Assembly (NCBI RefSeq): GCF_004295665.1 | Contig: NZ_CP034759.1 | Span: 1,860,001 to 1,924,000 of the forward strand | Origin: Litorilituus sediminis | GTDB taxonomy: Bacteria; Pseudomonadota; Gammaproteobacteria; Enterobacterales; Alteromonadaceae | Length of the DNA: 64,000 nt | Reading direction: 5' to 3' | Shown here: one piece after another, positions 7,246 through 14,970 of the stretch | How positions within the stretch are numbered: the stretch's first letter is position 1 | Layout: the number at the start of each line of letters is the position of its first letter | The notes under the pieces: model-generated | What the model saw: only the letters and a program-made list of their open reading frames with translations | Databases searched by the model: none | What the model was told of the DNA's origin: nothing | Translations under genes and position numbers: made by a program

Positions 7246-8874
7246 ATGACAGTCAGATTTGCAATAACAATATTTCTACTTAACAGCCTAATGTTAGCCT
7301 CAACCTTTGCTCAAAATGCGCCTCCCAGACCACCGATTAACCCACCGGTTAATCCGCCGCCTGCGCCACCGACACAACCAGCCTTAACAGCGCAAGAAAT
7401 AGAGCTACATTTACAAGAAATTATCAGGCTAGAGGCTATTCAGCCCGCTAACCTGACGCGACTCAATATACCGGCAATTACCGATGAAAAAGCACAACTG
7501 GGTAAAAAGCTATTCTTTGCCAAAAACCTTGGCGGAATGCAAAGTGTCGCTTGTGCTAGCTGTCATCACCCAAGTTTAGGTGGCGCAGATGCTACTTCAT
7601 TATCAGTCGGTATAAATCCCGTCGATGAACTGGATATTAGCAGCGAAGATTTACTAGGACATATGCGTTTTACTGGTGATAGCGATGTGCCAGTTATTCC
7701 CCGAAACGCGCCCACTGTATTTAACCTAGCCTTATTTGAGCGCGGTTTATTTTGGGATAGCCGTGTTGAGCGTTTAAGAAATGGTGGCATAGCAACACCT
7801 GATTCCATTATAGATGAGCAGAATCGACGTCGTCCTGATGCTAACTTACCTAATACTGCCACCTTAGCCGATGCACAGGCAAGGTTTCCGGTAACCTCAC
7901 CAGAAGAAATGCGCGGTGAATTTGCCGCACAAGCTGATAACCAAAGCTTACGCAATGAGCTAGTCGCGCGGCTAAACAATGAGGTCGAGGGGATAAACAC
8001 TACTTGGCCTGAAGAGTTTGCCATAGCTTATGGTGATAATCAGGTAACCCTTGATAGAATATTCGAGGCCATTGGCGAATATCAACGTTCCATGGTGTTT
8101 ATCAATAACCCTTGGCAAGCATACCTAAGTGGCAATACTCAAGCCTTAACAACACAGCAAAAACGCGGCGCGCTGTTATTTTTCACGCCAGCACGTGAAC
8201 GAGGTGCTGGTTGTCATGCCTGTCATCGTGGTGATAACTTTTCTAATGAAAGACATCATTTAACTGGCTACCCACAAATTGGCTTAGGTACAGGTAATGA
8301 AAGTAGCACGGCAACAAGTCAAGATTTTGGCCGAGAAAATGTCAGCCAAGATAACCTAGATAGATTTCATTTTAGAACACCTAGCTTACTCAATATTGCT
8401 AGTTCAGCACCTTATGGTCACACTGGTGCCTATCAAACATTGGCGCAAGTTGTACAACATTACAATAACCCAACACAAGCAATAGATAATCTTTTTGCCG
8501 CCCAAGGTGGTCAGCCATTTAGCAATGGCATTGCGCCTTATTGTCAATTGCCGCAAATAGCTGCGTTAATGGATAAAAATAATCAAAGCTGTGAGCAAGT
8601 ATTTCCTAACGCTTATGAAAATTCGCTGGAGGTTATCAATTACCTGCAAAATGCCAGAGCTGGTGCTATTGCCACCCGAGCAGCATTTAGAGCACGATTA
8701 AACTTATCTGCGCAGGATGTAGAAGATATTGTCGCCTTCTTACACAGCCTAACAGATCCTTGTGTTGAAAATAGAGACTGTTTAGCCCCTTGGATTATTG
8801 ATGAGAATGATGAGGCAAGCTTTCCTGATAATAAAGCACTGATCGCCATCGACCATTTGGGTAATGCCCTATAA
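7246..8874 (+). CDS. di-haem cytochrome c peroxidase / MauG family protein
   Basis: The 542-residue exported protein has a signal peptide (1-22, ending TFAQ), a proline-rich linker (26-45), and two CxxCH haem-binding motifs, CASCH at 103-107 and CHACH at 323-327. Spacing and motifs such as GKKLFF, RNAPTVFN, LFWDSR and RTPSLLNIASSAPYGHTGAY identify the bacterial di-haem peroxidase family. Those enzymes reduce peroxide or oxidise protein cofactors in the periplasm. At 542 residues it is longer than the classical peroxidase of about 340, with extra segments between the haems and at the C-terminus. A related-length paralogue role, such as MauG-like, is possible. It is divergent from the Bae-like two-component genes. 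Confidence 0.88.
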   Translation: MTVRFAITIFLLNSLMLASTFAQNAPPRPPINPPVNPPPAPPTQPALTAQEIELHLQEIIRLEAIQPANLTRLNIPAITDEKAQLGKKLFFAKNLGGMQSVACASCHHPSLGGADATSLSVGINPVDELDISSEDLLGHMRFTGDSDVPVIPRNAPTVFNLALFERGLFWDSRVERLRNGGIATPDSIIDEQNRRRPDANLPNTATLADAQARFPVTSPEEMRGEFAAQADNQSLRNELVARLNNEVEGINTTWPEEFAIAYGDNQVTLDRIFEAIGEYQRSMVFINNPWQAYLSGNTQALTTQQKRGALLFFTPARERGAGCHACHRGDNFSNERHHLTGYPQIGLGTGNESSTATSQDFGRENVSQDNLDRFHFRTPSLLNIASSAPYGHTGAYQTLAQVVQHYNNPTQAIDNLFAAQGGQPFSNGIAPYCQLPQIAALMDKNNQSCEQVFPNAYENSLEVINYLQNARAGAIATRAAFRARLNLSAQDVEDIVAFLHSLTDPCVENRDCLAPWIIDENDEASFPDNKALIAIDHLGNAL

Positions 8875-8883
8875 CAGCAAATC

Positions 8884-9117
8884 GTGATAAGCACTGTGTA
8901 TTTAACCTGAACTCGGTTTAAGAGATAAGTTAACAGTTTGAAATATCAATAATTAATCTACACATGTACTCTCTAGCTTGATATTTTTACTTAATTCAAG
9001 GCAAATTTCGCGTCAATAGCTAGCCTATTGCAAGTAAATTTAACGCAGAAGTTAGTAAAAATAGCTGCTAGAGAGCTATTTATTAAGCCGAGATCAGGTT
9101 ATTTAGTGCTTATCGCA
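8884..9117. repeat. palindromic dispersed repeat, family B
   Basis: The whole 234-bp gap between two convergent genes is one long imperfect palindrome. The outer arms share GATAAGCACT and ACCTGA-CTCGG-TTA, near 8886-8922 and 9083-9115. Inner arms share TATTTTTACT (8982-8991 region and 9053-9063 region). The centre is CAATAG-CTAGC-CTATTG near 9016-9032. No gene is encoded. The structure is that of a MITE or large repetitive palindrome. Confidence 0.65.
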
Positions 9118-9133
9118 AAATATTAGAGGCGGA

Positions 9134-9871
9134 CTATTCAAAAAACTGTGCGTATACCGCATAACTGGCATAACCTAAAATAGGCAACACCACCACTAAT
9201 AACGGCAAAGCAATCACTAAGGTTAGCGCCATAATGGTCACTAACGTGGCGGCCCACTTTAACATTAACCACTTATATTGAAAGACAGTTTTCACACTTA
9301 AATTCACCGCCGCAACAAAGTTCATTTGCTGATGAATGATCAGCGGAATGGAGAATACCCCCAGCAAAAAGCCAATAATCGCCATAACAATCCCCACTAA
9401 GCCGCTATGCATTAAGTAAGAAAGCAAGGCATCTCGCATAGCGGGATCAGTGAAAAATTTATCATCCAGCGGGATAGGTTCAATACCAAAATAAAGGCCG
9501 TAAATCACTAAGGCATCAGTTATCCAGATAAAATAGCAAAGACATAAAATAAACACTAAAAACCAAATACCGCTACGCTTTTCCCCTTTAATGCGAATTA
9601 GGTCACTAAAGCTAGGTTGTTTATTTTGCTTAATCAAGGCGCCAGCTTGTTGAAAGCCAATAATAAGCAAAGGAGCAATAAGAAAAAATCCGGCCACAAA
9701 TGGCATAATAGCTAAAGCAGCATCAACGCCAAGTAAAGCCCAATATAACACCAGCCCTATTAAACAAAAAAAACTACTAAAGAGTATGCTTATGGTTTTA
9801 GTTTCACTAAAAGCGTGCCACCCGAATGCTAACCAGCTCATTACCGAAGGTGTAGGCTGAACATTTGACAT
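9134..9871 (-). CDS. DUF2189 family inner-membrane protein
   Basis: This 245-residue protein has about six hydrophobic membrane segments. Its sequence layout fits DUF2189, whose members have been loosely annotated as cytochrome oxidase subunit I-like: SWLAFGWHAF near the N-terminus, an internal FFLIAPLLIIGFQQAG segment, and the later AAVNLSVKTVFQYKWLMLKW. No function is established for the family. It is convergent with the cytochrome c peroxidase homologue, with a palindromic repeat between them. No catalytic or cofactor residues can be pointed out. Confidence 0.75.
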   Translation of the reverse strand: MSNVQPTPSVMSWLAFGWHAFSETKTISILFSSFFCLIGLVLYWALLGVDAALAIMPFVAGFFLIAPLLIIGFQQAGALIKQNKQPSFSDLIRIKGEKRSGIWFLVFILCLCYFIWITDALVIYGLYFGIEPIPLDDKFFTDPAMRDALLSYLMHSGLVGIVMAIIGFLLGVFSIPLIIHQQMNFVAAVNLSVKTVFQYKWLMLKWAATLVTIMALTLVIALPLLVVVLPILGYASYAVYAQFFE

Positions 9872-9988
9872 GAATATTACCTAACATGATTTTATAGTCT
9901 CTTTCGCTAGCTTAATAAATTGCCGGACAAATTAGTTTGATGCAAAACAGCAAAGCACCATAAAAACTGCTTTTAGCTATGGGTATAC

Positions 9989-10045
9989 TTACTTCAACCT
10001 CTGCCACACTTCATATTCAACGCGCTTGCCGTCTTTAAAGCGGCT
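9989..10045 (-). pseudogene. C-terminal fragment of a lipocalin-like gene
   Basis: Leftward translation gives SRFKDGKRVEYEVWQRLK followed by a stop. It is almost identical to the last 18 residues of the intact protein at 11500-11904, which ends SRFKDGKRVEYEVWLRLK. DNA identity stops abruptly just upstream. This is the relic of a second copy, left by a partial duplication or deletion about 1.5 kb from the intact gene. Confidence 0.85.
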
Positions 10046-10076
10046 ATTTTTACATAACCAGGTCCTTTAGCCTTTT

Positions 10077-10229
10077 TTAGCTTTCTTTGGCAATGTATTT
10101 ATCTACACAGAAGCTACATACAGTCGCCACCATCCAAACCAGTAAGCCTATTAGCAAATCTTTATTCATATACAGCGAAGCTGCGATGCTAACCACAATG
10201 CACACGCCCATAGGCAAACTATGTTTCAA
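10077..10229 (-). CDS. possible small two-segment membrane protein
   Basis: A 50-residue frame begins at a TTG at 10229 with AGAGGG eight bases upstream, and ends at TAA at 10077. It contains two hydrophobic stretches (about residues 6-18 and 25-44) and ends in a charged tail, KYIAKES. It lies just upstream of the decayed lipocalin-like fragment on the same strand. It may be a real small membrane protein or the remnant of a larger one. The rest of the gap from 9872 to 10466 shows no gene. Confidence 0.35.
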   Translation of the reverse strand: MKHSLPMGVCIVVSIAASLYMNKDLLIGLLVWMVATVCSFCVDKYIAKES

Positions 10230-10466
10230 CTCAATGCCCTCTTCTTATGACTCGTCATCTAGCTAGGTAAAAGGCCAATCTTTTATCAATTAACGGTAGC
10301 AGGCTAGTTAATTTCTTACGACAAAAGTAAAATCTAAGATATAACCAAAAAATATAAAAAATAATGACTTACAGAGTTATGCAATTGCATTAATAGCGCT
10401 ACTATTATTTTTGCATACAATATGCGCAAAAAAATAATTTATTTCAAGGAAACAAGGATATAAGAA

Positions 10467-10919
10467 ATGAAAAAAACAATAATGAAGAAGCTTGGACTTA
10501 GCGCAGTATCTTTACTTGCAGTTGCAACAGCCGCATATGCTGGTGGTGGCTACTGGGAGTACCGTAAAGTTTGTGAATATGAAACCATTACGGTGAACGA
10601 CCCTATTACGCACTGTTCGTATAGTGGCTCAATTTATGCTGATGACCGCTCTACACCGCGTCCTCTCTATGTATCAAGCACTGACAAGCTTGATGGACAT
10701 GTATCTTGCCCAGCAGAAAAAACCGTTTCTCGCGTTATGAAAGTAGAAGTAGATGACGGTGTTTGGAGGTTTGTAGATTACCGAGGAAATATTCCACTTA
10801 CCGATGAATCACATAGCTATGATTCGCACCAAGAAACACGTGTAATTGAAGGTTCATGCCGCATGACCCGCGTATGGGTTCCATGTGATTCAAACAGACG
10901 CTGTTCTGGAGAGCCTTAA
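10467..10919 (+). CDS. small secreted six-cysteine protein, unknown
   Basis: The 150-residue product has a clear signal peptide (MKKTIMKKLGLSAVSLLAVA... cut near ATAAYA, residue 25). The mature part contains six cysteines: VCEYE, THCSY, VSCPAE, GSCRM, VPCDS and RRCSG. The number fits three disulfides in an exported domain. A ribosome site AAGGA lies eight bases before the ATG. The product is rich in aromatic and charged residues and has no recognised domain. It stands alone between two leftward clusters. An internal ATG six codons later is a possible alternative start. Confidence 0.7.
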   Translation: MKKTIMKKLGLSAVSLLAVATAAYAGGGYWEYRKVCEYETITVNDPITHCSYSGSIYADDRSTPRPLYVSSTDKLDGHVSCPAEKTVSRVMKVEVDDGVWRFVDYRGNIPLTDESHSYDSHQETRVIEGSCRMTRVWVPCDSNRRCSGEP

Positions 10920-11140
10920 TATAAATTAGTACAGACAAGATCTGACATTTATATTTGAAAAATTGGGGGTTATCCGTTTTTGACAAAAGAGTTAAATCTT
11001 TAATCAAAACTAACAAAAGGGTAACTCTCAACTTGTATATTAGCCATCAAGTCATTGAGCACAAAACTGATTTACTTAATCTTATCTAAGGAATAAAAAT
11101 ACATTTAAAGCATTACATTTATCCGTATAAGGCATTTTTG
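10920..11140. other. intergenic gap between convergent small genes
   Basis: AT-rich sequence between the six-cysteine protein gene and the leftward gene at 11141. I see no strong terminator, repeat or reading frame with a ribosome site. Confidence 0.35.
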
Positions 11141-11431
11141 CTATTGATAATGCATATGTCTAATTACTGAAAAGTCCTCTTTAGAAATGAAGATTACCGG
11201 GGCTCCTTCTGCAACTCCAGCTCTAATTTCCCAACTAACTCTCCAGCTGCTACCTTTATCCGTTATTTTGTACTGGTGCTCCATTCTTTTCTTGTATGAG
11301 TTTGGGTAATTATCCTTAATAACTGTTTCAGCAATATATATAATTTTATTACGCTTACTTTTAGATATATCAGAGGCTGTAGCTTTAATTGATATAAAAA
11401 GCGCTAATATACTAATTAAAATAAATTTCAC
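11141..11431 (-). CDS. small exported protein resembling NTF2-fold immunity proteins
   Basis: This is a 96-residue protein with a signal peptide (1-19, ending ATAS). The mature part has helices around SKRNKIIYIAETVIKDNYP, a WRVSW strand, and a C-terminal GAPVIFISKEDFSVIRHMH. This order loosely fits the NTF2-fold immunity protein family, whose members end in a gly-rich strand followed by a 'hydrophobic-D-x-x-x-G-x-V-hydrophobic' hairpin. The match is my recollection of the family pattern and is weak. No toxin gene lies next to it. Unknown secreted protein is the safe call. Confidence 0.5.
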   Translation of the reverse strand: MKFILISILALFISIKATASDISKSKRNKIIYIAETVIKDNYPNSYKKRMEHQYKITDKGSSWRVSWEIRAGVAEGAPVIFISKEDFSVIRHMHYQ

Positions 11432-11499
11432 TATAGTCCCCCTAAAAGCAAAATAAATAAACCTTTATATATTCAAACCAGCAAAGGGCTCTGTTTCTA

Positions 11500-11904
11500 T
11501 CACTTTAATCTCAGCCATACTTCATATTCAACACGCTTGCCGTCTTTAAAGCGACTATTGTGCCAATAGTCGCCTTTTATTTGATAACTAAACTGATATT
11601 TCCCTCCTGCTGTAGATTGATAGGAGGTATGAATAGGTGTTTCCGTATATTTATCATCGGTGAAGCTATAGCTACCTGCACCAGCAGCCCAGAACTTATC
11701 ACCTGACATTGAGATAAAAGTATAGTGACCTTGTGAGAGTGTTTTAATAGCATTCATTTTGGCATCAGCATAATTCACCAACTTGCCTTCGCCGTTAACG
11801 TACTCCCCTTTTACCAGCTGCCAAGCACCATCAAAATGATTGGCAAAACTACTGCTACAGATAAACAAAAATAATACAACCACTAAACGAACAATACTGA
11901 ACAT
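11500..11904 (-). CDS. exported lipocalin-like protein (DUF4488 type)
   Basis: The protein has 134 residues with a signal peptide (1-21, ending SSFA). The mature domain opens with FDGAWQLVKGEYVNGEGKL and continues through MNAIKTLSQGHYTFISM, AGAGSYSFTDDKYTETPIH and GKYQFSYQIKGDYW. That is the beta-strand pattern of small lipocalin-like DUF4488 proteins, in which a GxW strand starts a barrel. The ligand is unknown. A fragment of a second copy survives at 9989-10045. It starts close to the terminator of the outer-membrane protein gene and has its own promoter region. Confidence 0.65.
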   Translation of the reverse strand: MFSIVRLVVVLFLFICSSSFANHFDGAWQLVKGEYVNGEGKLVNYADAKMNAIKTLSQGHYTFISMSGDKFWAAGAGSYSFTDDKYTETPIHTSYQSTAGGKYQFSYQIKGDYWHNSRFKDGKRVEYEVWLRLK

Positions 11905-11923
11905 AGCACCCTCTATTTCTTAA

Positions 11924-11952
11924 ATAAAAAAGCCAAGGCAAAATACCTTGGC
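11924..11952 (-). terminator. intrinsic terminator of the outer-membrane protein gene
   Basis: The stem GCCAAGG / CCTTGGC (11932-11938 and 11946-11952) lies about 65 bases beyond the stop of the leftward gene at 12019. On that transcript it is followed by U-rich sequence (11924-11931). Confidence 0.85.
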
Positions 11953-12018
11953 AATTAACATAAATGAAGAAGTTTTAACTAACAATAACTTGTTGGTTAT
12001 TTGTTATTTCAATTGGTA

Positions 12019-12963
12019 TTAAAACTGAGCGGTAAAGTTCACGCCCCAGTTTTCATCATTACTATCTTTTTGATCGGAATAAAAAGCACCTAAGGCAAAG
12101 TTGTCGGTGAAATAGTGGTTTACACTGACCGAGTAGTTATCATTCTCACCATAGCTAGCCGAGACAGAACTAAATTTATTAAAGTAGTAACTTGAATAAA
12201 TCGACCAGTAATCATTATCCAAGACACTTGAACTACCATAATACCAATAGGCAGCACCCAGTACTAAATAACTTGTTGTTGAAATATTAGCAAAATACTT
12301 GGTTGATAAGCTATGCGTGTCAAAATCTTCATCCGTGTTATAACTAAAGCCTATATAATCGCTATCATTGAAATCAAAGTTATAGCTCACGGTATAGCTG
12401 AGGAAATTATTAATGTCATGGTAGCTAGCTTTTATAATGAGATTCTGAGTAATCAAGTAACCTAAATCCGCCCTATAATATGTATCTTGATCATCACTAT
12501 TATGACCGCTTTGAGTTACAACTCCACTCGGTGAGAGCGCCATAAAATTACTGCTAGAACTGCTATCAATGTAACTTGCACCACCACCTAACAAAAAATT
12601 ACCAATAAACCATTCACCATCAACATGAATTATCTGATTTTTAGAGCTAGCCTCAAAATCCACAATAGTCCCATCTTGATCTACGACAAGCACTTTATCA
12701 TACTCTGATTTCATATAAGAATATGACACGCCAAGATTACTAATTGAATTGATATAATCAAATTCATTCAGCGGCCCTAAAGCCGTTCTAGCATCAAAGT
12801 AGTAGCGACTATTTAAGCTAAACCAGTCTAAATTCCCATTACGTTGATCTTGCGTTTGGTAGTTAATAGAAGAAAACGATTGAAAGCTGTCTTCAGCGTG
12901 AGCCGCTGAAAAAGCAAAAACAGAACTAGCAGCCATAGCTGCTGCAACTAATGATAGTCTCAT
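12019..12963 (-). CDS. putative outer-membrane beta-barrel protein (porin-like)
   Basis: A 314-residue protein with a signal peptide (MRLSLVAAAMAASSVFAFSAAHA, here described not quoted beyond its start) and many alternating aromatic and polar strands such as SSYYFNKFSSVSASYGEN. It ends in a C-terminal phenylalanine (FTAQF), the usual signal for outer-membrane barrel assembly. Tyrosine, serine and asparagine are abundant. The start at 12963 is chosen because AAGGA stands eight bases upstream; the ATG three codons earlier would have its ribosome site directly against it. The substrate or role is unknown. A strong terminator follows. Confidence 0.75.
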   Translation of the reverse strand: MRLSLVAAAMAASSVFAFSAAHAEDSFQSFSSINYQTQDQRNGNLDWFSLNSRYYFDARTALGPLNEFDYINSISNLGVSYSYMKSEYDKVLVVDQDGTIVDFEASSKNQIIHVDGEWFIGNFLLGGGASYIDSSSSSNFMALSPSGVVTQSGHNSDDQDTYYRADLGYLITQNLIIKASYHDINNFLSYTVSYNFDFNDSDYIGFSYNTDEDFDTHSLSTKYFANISTTSYLVLGAAYWYYGSSSVLDNDYWSIYSSYYFNKFSSVSASYGENDNYSVSVNHYFTDNFALGAFYSDQKDSNDENWGVNFTAQF

Positions 12964-13100
12964 AGAAAACATCCTTGTGAGGTTTAAAAGTGTGCATTAT
13001 ACAAAGCACAATGCAATTGTCGAACACTATAGCGAAGTACAAACAGTTATTAAACAGCAACTTACACTTTCTTACACTTAGGTTATTTTAAATCAAACGA

Positions 13101-14459
13101 TTAAGAGAATAAGCGCTGTGCCCAACGGGTTAAGCCTGCGGTAACACTGCCAAAATGATCGCCCACCACTAATCGGCTATTTGGCATTTGTTGTTTTAAG
13201 AATTGGCTTAACACTGGCGATTTTGCTGTACCGCCTGTTACAAACACGACATCAGGCTGACATTGTGCCTGCTCAATAGCCTCATGCATAACCTCAGTAA
13301 TATTTTGTAGCTCTCGGTGCGCTGAGGTTAAAATCAAACTGCGCTTTAATTCAACCATCAGCTGCTCATCAATATCAAAGAGTTCAACTTGAGTTTGCTC
13401 ATTATCGGTTAAGGCTATTTTTCCTTGTTCAGCACCATTAACAATACGATAGCTGAGCTTATTTTCATGCAAGTTTAGTAGCCTTGCGATTAATTCAGGT
13501 TGCTGAGCATCGCGCTGTAGCTGCTCAAGGTAGCGATAATTACTACTACTATAAAATTCAGTCTGCTCATTTATATTATTAATCGCCATTGCCTGCCAAA
13601 AGCTATTACTCGGCATAGGTTTGCCTGATTTTAATAGTGAATCTAAGCCAAAGCTCGGCATAAGCCCTTTTAGCGCTAACTGAATATCAAAATCATTACC
13701 ACCAACCCGCACACCACTATGGCCCAATAAATGAGCTGACCTATCTGTAAGTTTTGTATACTCTGGCCCCATAAGCAGCATAGAACAATCGGTTGTACCG
13801 CCACCTATATCAACTACTAAGACCTTAGTTTCTTTAGCTAAACAACTTTCATATTCAAAACCGGCAGCAACAGGCTCAAACTGAAATTCAACGTGCTTAA
13901 AGCCGACACGTTTGGCGGCATTAGTTAATACTTCAATGGCTTGGCGATTGCTTTCTTCACCACGCAGCCCTTGAAAGTTAATCGGTCTACCAATAACAGC
14001 TTGTTCAATTTCACGTTGTAGCGACTGCTCAGCAAGTTGTTTAACATTGGCCATCATGGCCGCCACGACATCTTCAAATAGCGCAATTTGCTGTGGCATT
14101 AAACCACTAGCCCCTAAAAAAGATTTAGGCGATTTAATGTAATAGCCTTCATCTGGCTCATCTAAATAAGCACTAAGCGCCGCTTGACCAAAGGCTAAGT
14201 CACCATCAATACCATCAAGTGCTAACTCACGCAGCATGCTTTGCCCTTTTTGTAACTGCCTTAAGCGTTGCGATTTAAAATTAACTTGTTCAGTTTCTGA
14301 TAACTGCTGATAAAGCCAGTTAACAATCACTTCCCTACTCGGCGCGTATAAAGTTGAAGGAATATACTGGCCATGACCTGCTAGCGATAACAACTCTGGT
14401 TTCGAGTCAACCATAGTACCAACAGCACAATTTGACGTACCATAATCAAAGCCTATCAT
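13101..14459 (-). CDS. yegD: Hsp70-like ATPase YegD
   Basis: This 452-residue protein matches E. coli YegD, an Hsp70/actin-fold ATPase with no known client. It opens with the phosphate-1 loop MIGFDYGTSNCAVGTM, then AVIGRPINFQG, VLVVDIGGGTTDCSML (phosphate-2) and VFVTGGTAKSPVL (adenosine motif). The DnaK substrate-binding domain is absent, as is normal for YegD. The YIKSPKSFLGASG segment is also typical. No operon partner is visible; a 175-base gap separates it from the divergent DUF2164 gene. Confidence 0.92.
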   Translation of the reverse strand: MIGFDYGTSNCAVGTMVDSKPELLSLAGHGQYIPSTLYAPSREVIVNWLYQQLSETEQVNFKSQRLRQLQKGQSMLRELALDGIDGDLAFGQAALSAYLDEPDEGYYIKSPKSFLGASGLMPQQIALFEDVVAAMMANVKQLAEQSLQREIEQAVIGRPINFQGLRGEESNRQAIEVLTNAAKRVGFKHVEFQFEPVAAGFEYESCLAKETKVLVVDIGGGTTDCSMLLMGPEYTKLTDRSAHLLGHSGVRVGGNDFDIQLALKGLMPSFGLDSLLKSGKPMPSNSFWQAMAINNINEQTEFYSSSNYRYLEQLQRDAQQPELIARLLNLHENKLSYRIVNGAEQGKIALTDNEQTQVELFDIDEQLMVELKRSLILTSAHRELQNITEVMHEAIEQAQCQPDVVFVTGGTAKSPVLSQFLKQQMPNSRLVVGDHFGSVTAGLTRWAQRLFS

Positions 14460-14634
14460 TTTTATACCTCACCACATTTACGACAACGAAAAAAGGTCGC
14501 GTAGCATACGCATAACAACACCATCATGCAAGTAGCTAGCTTATGGGATTCTTATGGAATGACATTGCTATTAGTGTCTATTTTCCTTTACCCTTATTGC
14601 CAAATTTTCTATTAAATAGCCACTTATACATACC

Positions 14635-14892
14635 ATGACAAAAATTGAATTTTCCACACAAGAAAAAGAACAACTAGTAACAAAAATACAAGACTACTTT
14701 GTTGATGAACTAGACCAAGATATCGGTCAATTTGATGCTGAATTTTTATTGGATTTTTTTGCCAAAGAGGTAGGCGGTTATTTTTATAATCGCGGCTTAT
14801 TTGACGCACAAGAAATTGTTAGAAATAAGCTAGATAATGTCAGTGAAGATATTAACGATGCACTTTATCAAATTGAAAAGCCAGTGAAATAA
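14635..14892 (+). CDS. DUF2164 family protein
   Basis: This 85-residue cytosolic protein matches DUF2164 along its length: IEFSTQEKEQLVTKIQDYF, then ELDQDIGQFDAEFLLDFFAKEVGGYFYNRG, and LFDAQEIVRNKL. The family is small, helical and of unknown function. The start codon lacks a strong ribosome site. It is divergent from yegD and convergent with the M3 peptidase gene, sharing the terminator at 14921-14946. Confidence 0.85.
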   Translation: MTKIEFSTQEKEQLVTKIQDYFVDELDQDIGQFDAEFLLDFFAKEVGGYFYNRGLFDAQEIVRNKLDNVSEDINDALYQIEKPVK

Positions 14893-14920
14893 TCCTCCCA
14901 TCTTGTAAAAATACCCCAAT

Positions 14921-14946
14921 AAAAAACTCGCCGTAGCGAGTTTTTT
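14921..14946. terminator. bidirectional intrinsic terminator
   Basis: The stem AAACTCGC / GCGAGTTT (14924-14931 and 14936-14943) has a four-base loop. It is flanked by A-run and T-run on opposite sides, so it can end both the rightward DUF2164 transcript and the leftward peptidase transcript. Confidence 0.88.
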
Positions 14947-14970
14947 ATAAAGGATAATTACACTTAGTAA

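Noticed and set aside
7566-8024. 152-residue leftward frame within the cytochrome c peroxidase homologue
   Set aside because: It is antisense to well-conserved haem protein sequence and rich in serine and proline typical of shadow frames.
12003-12017. Sequence like the end of family A (TTCAATTGGTATT) near the outer-membrane protein stop
   Set aside because: Only about a dozen bases match and no other arm or core is present; chance is sufficient.
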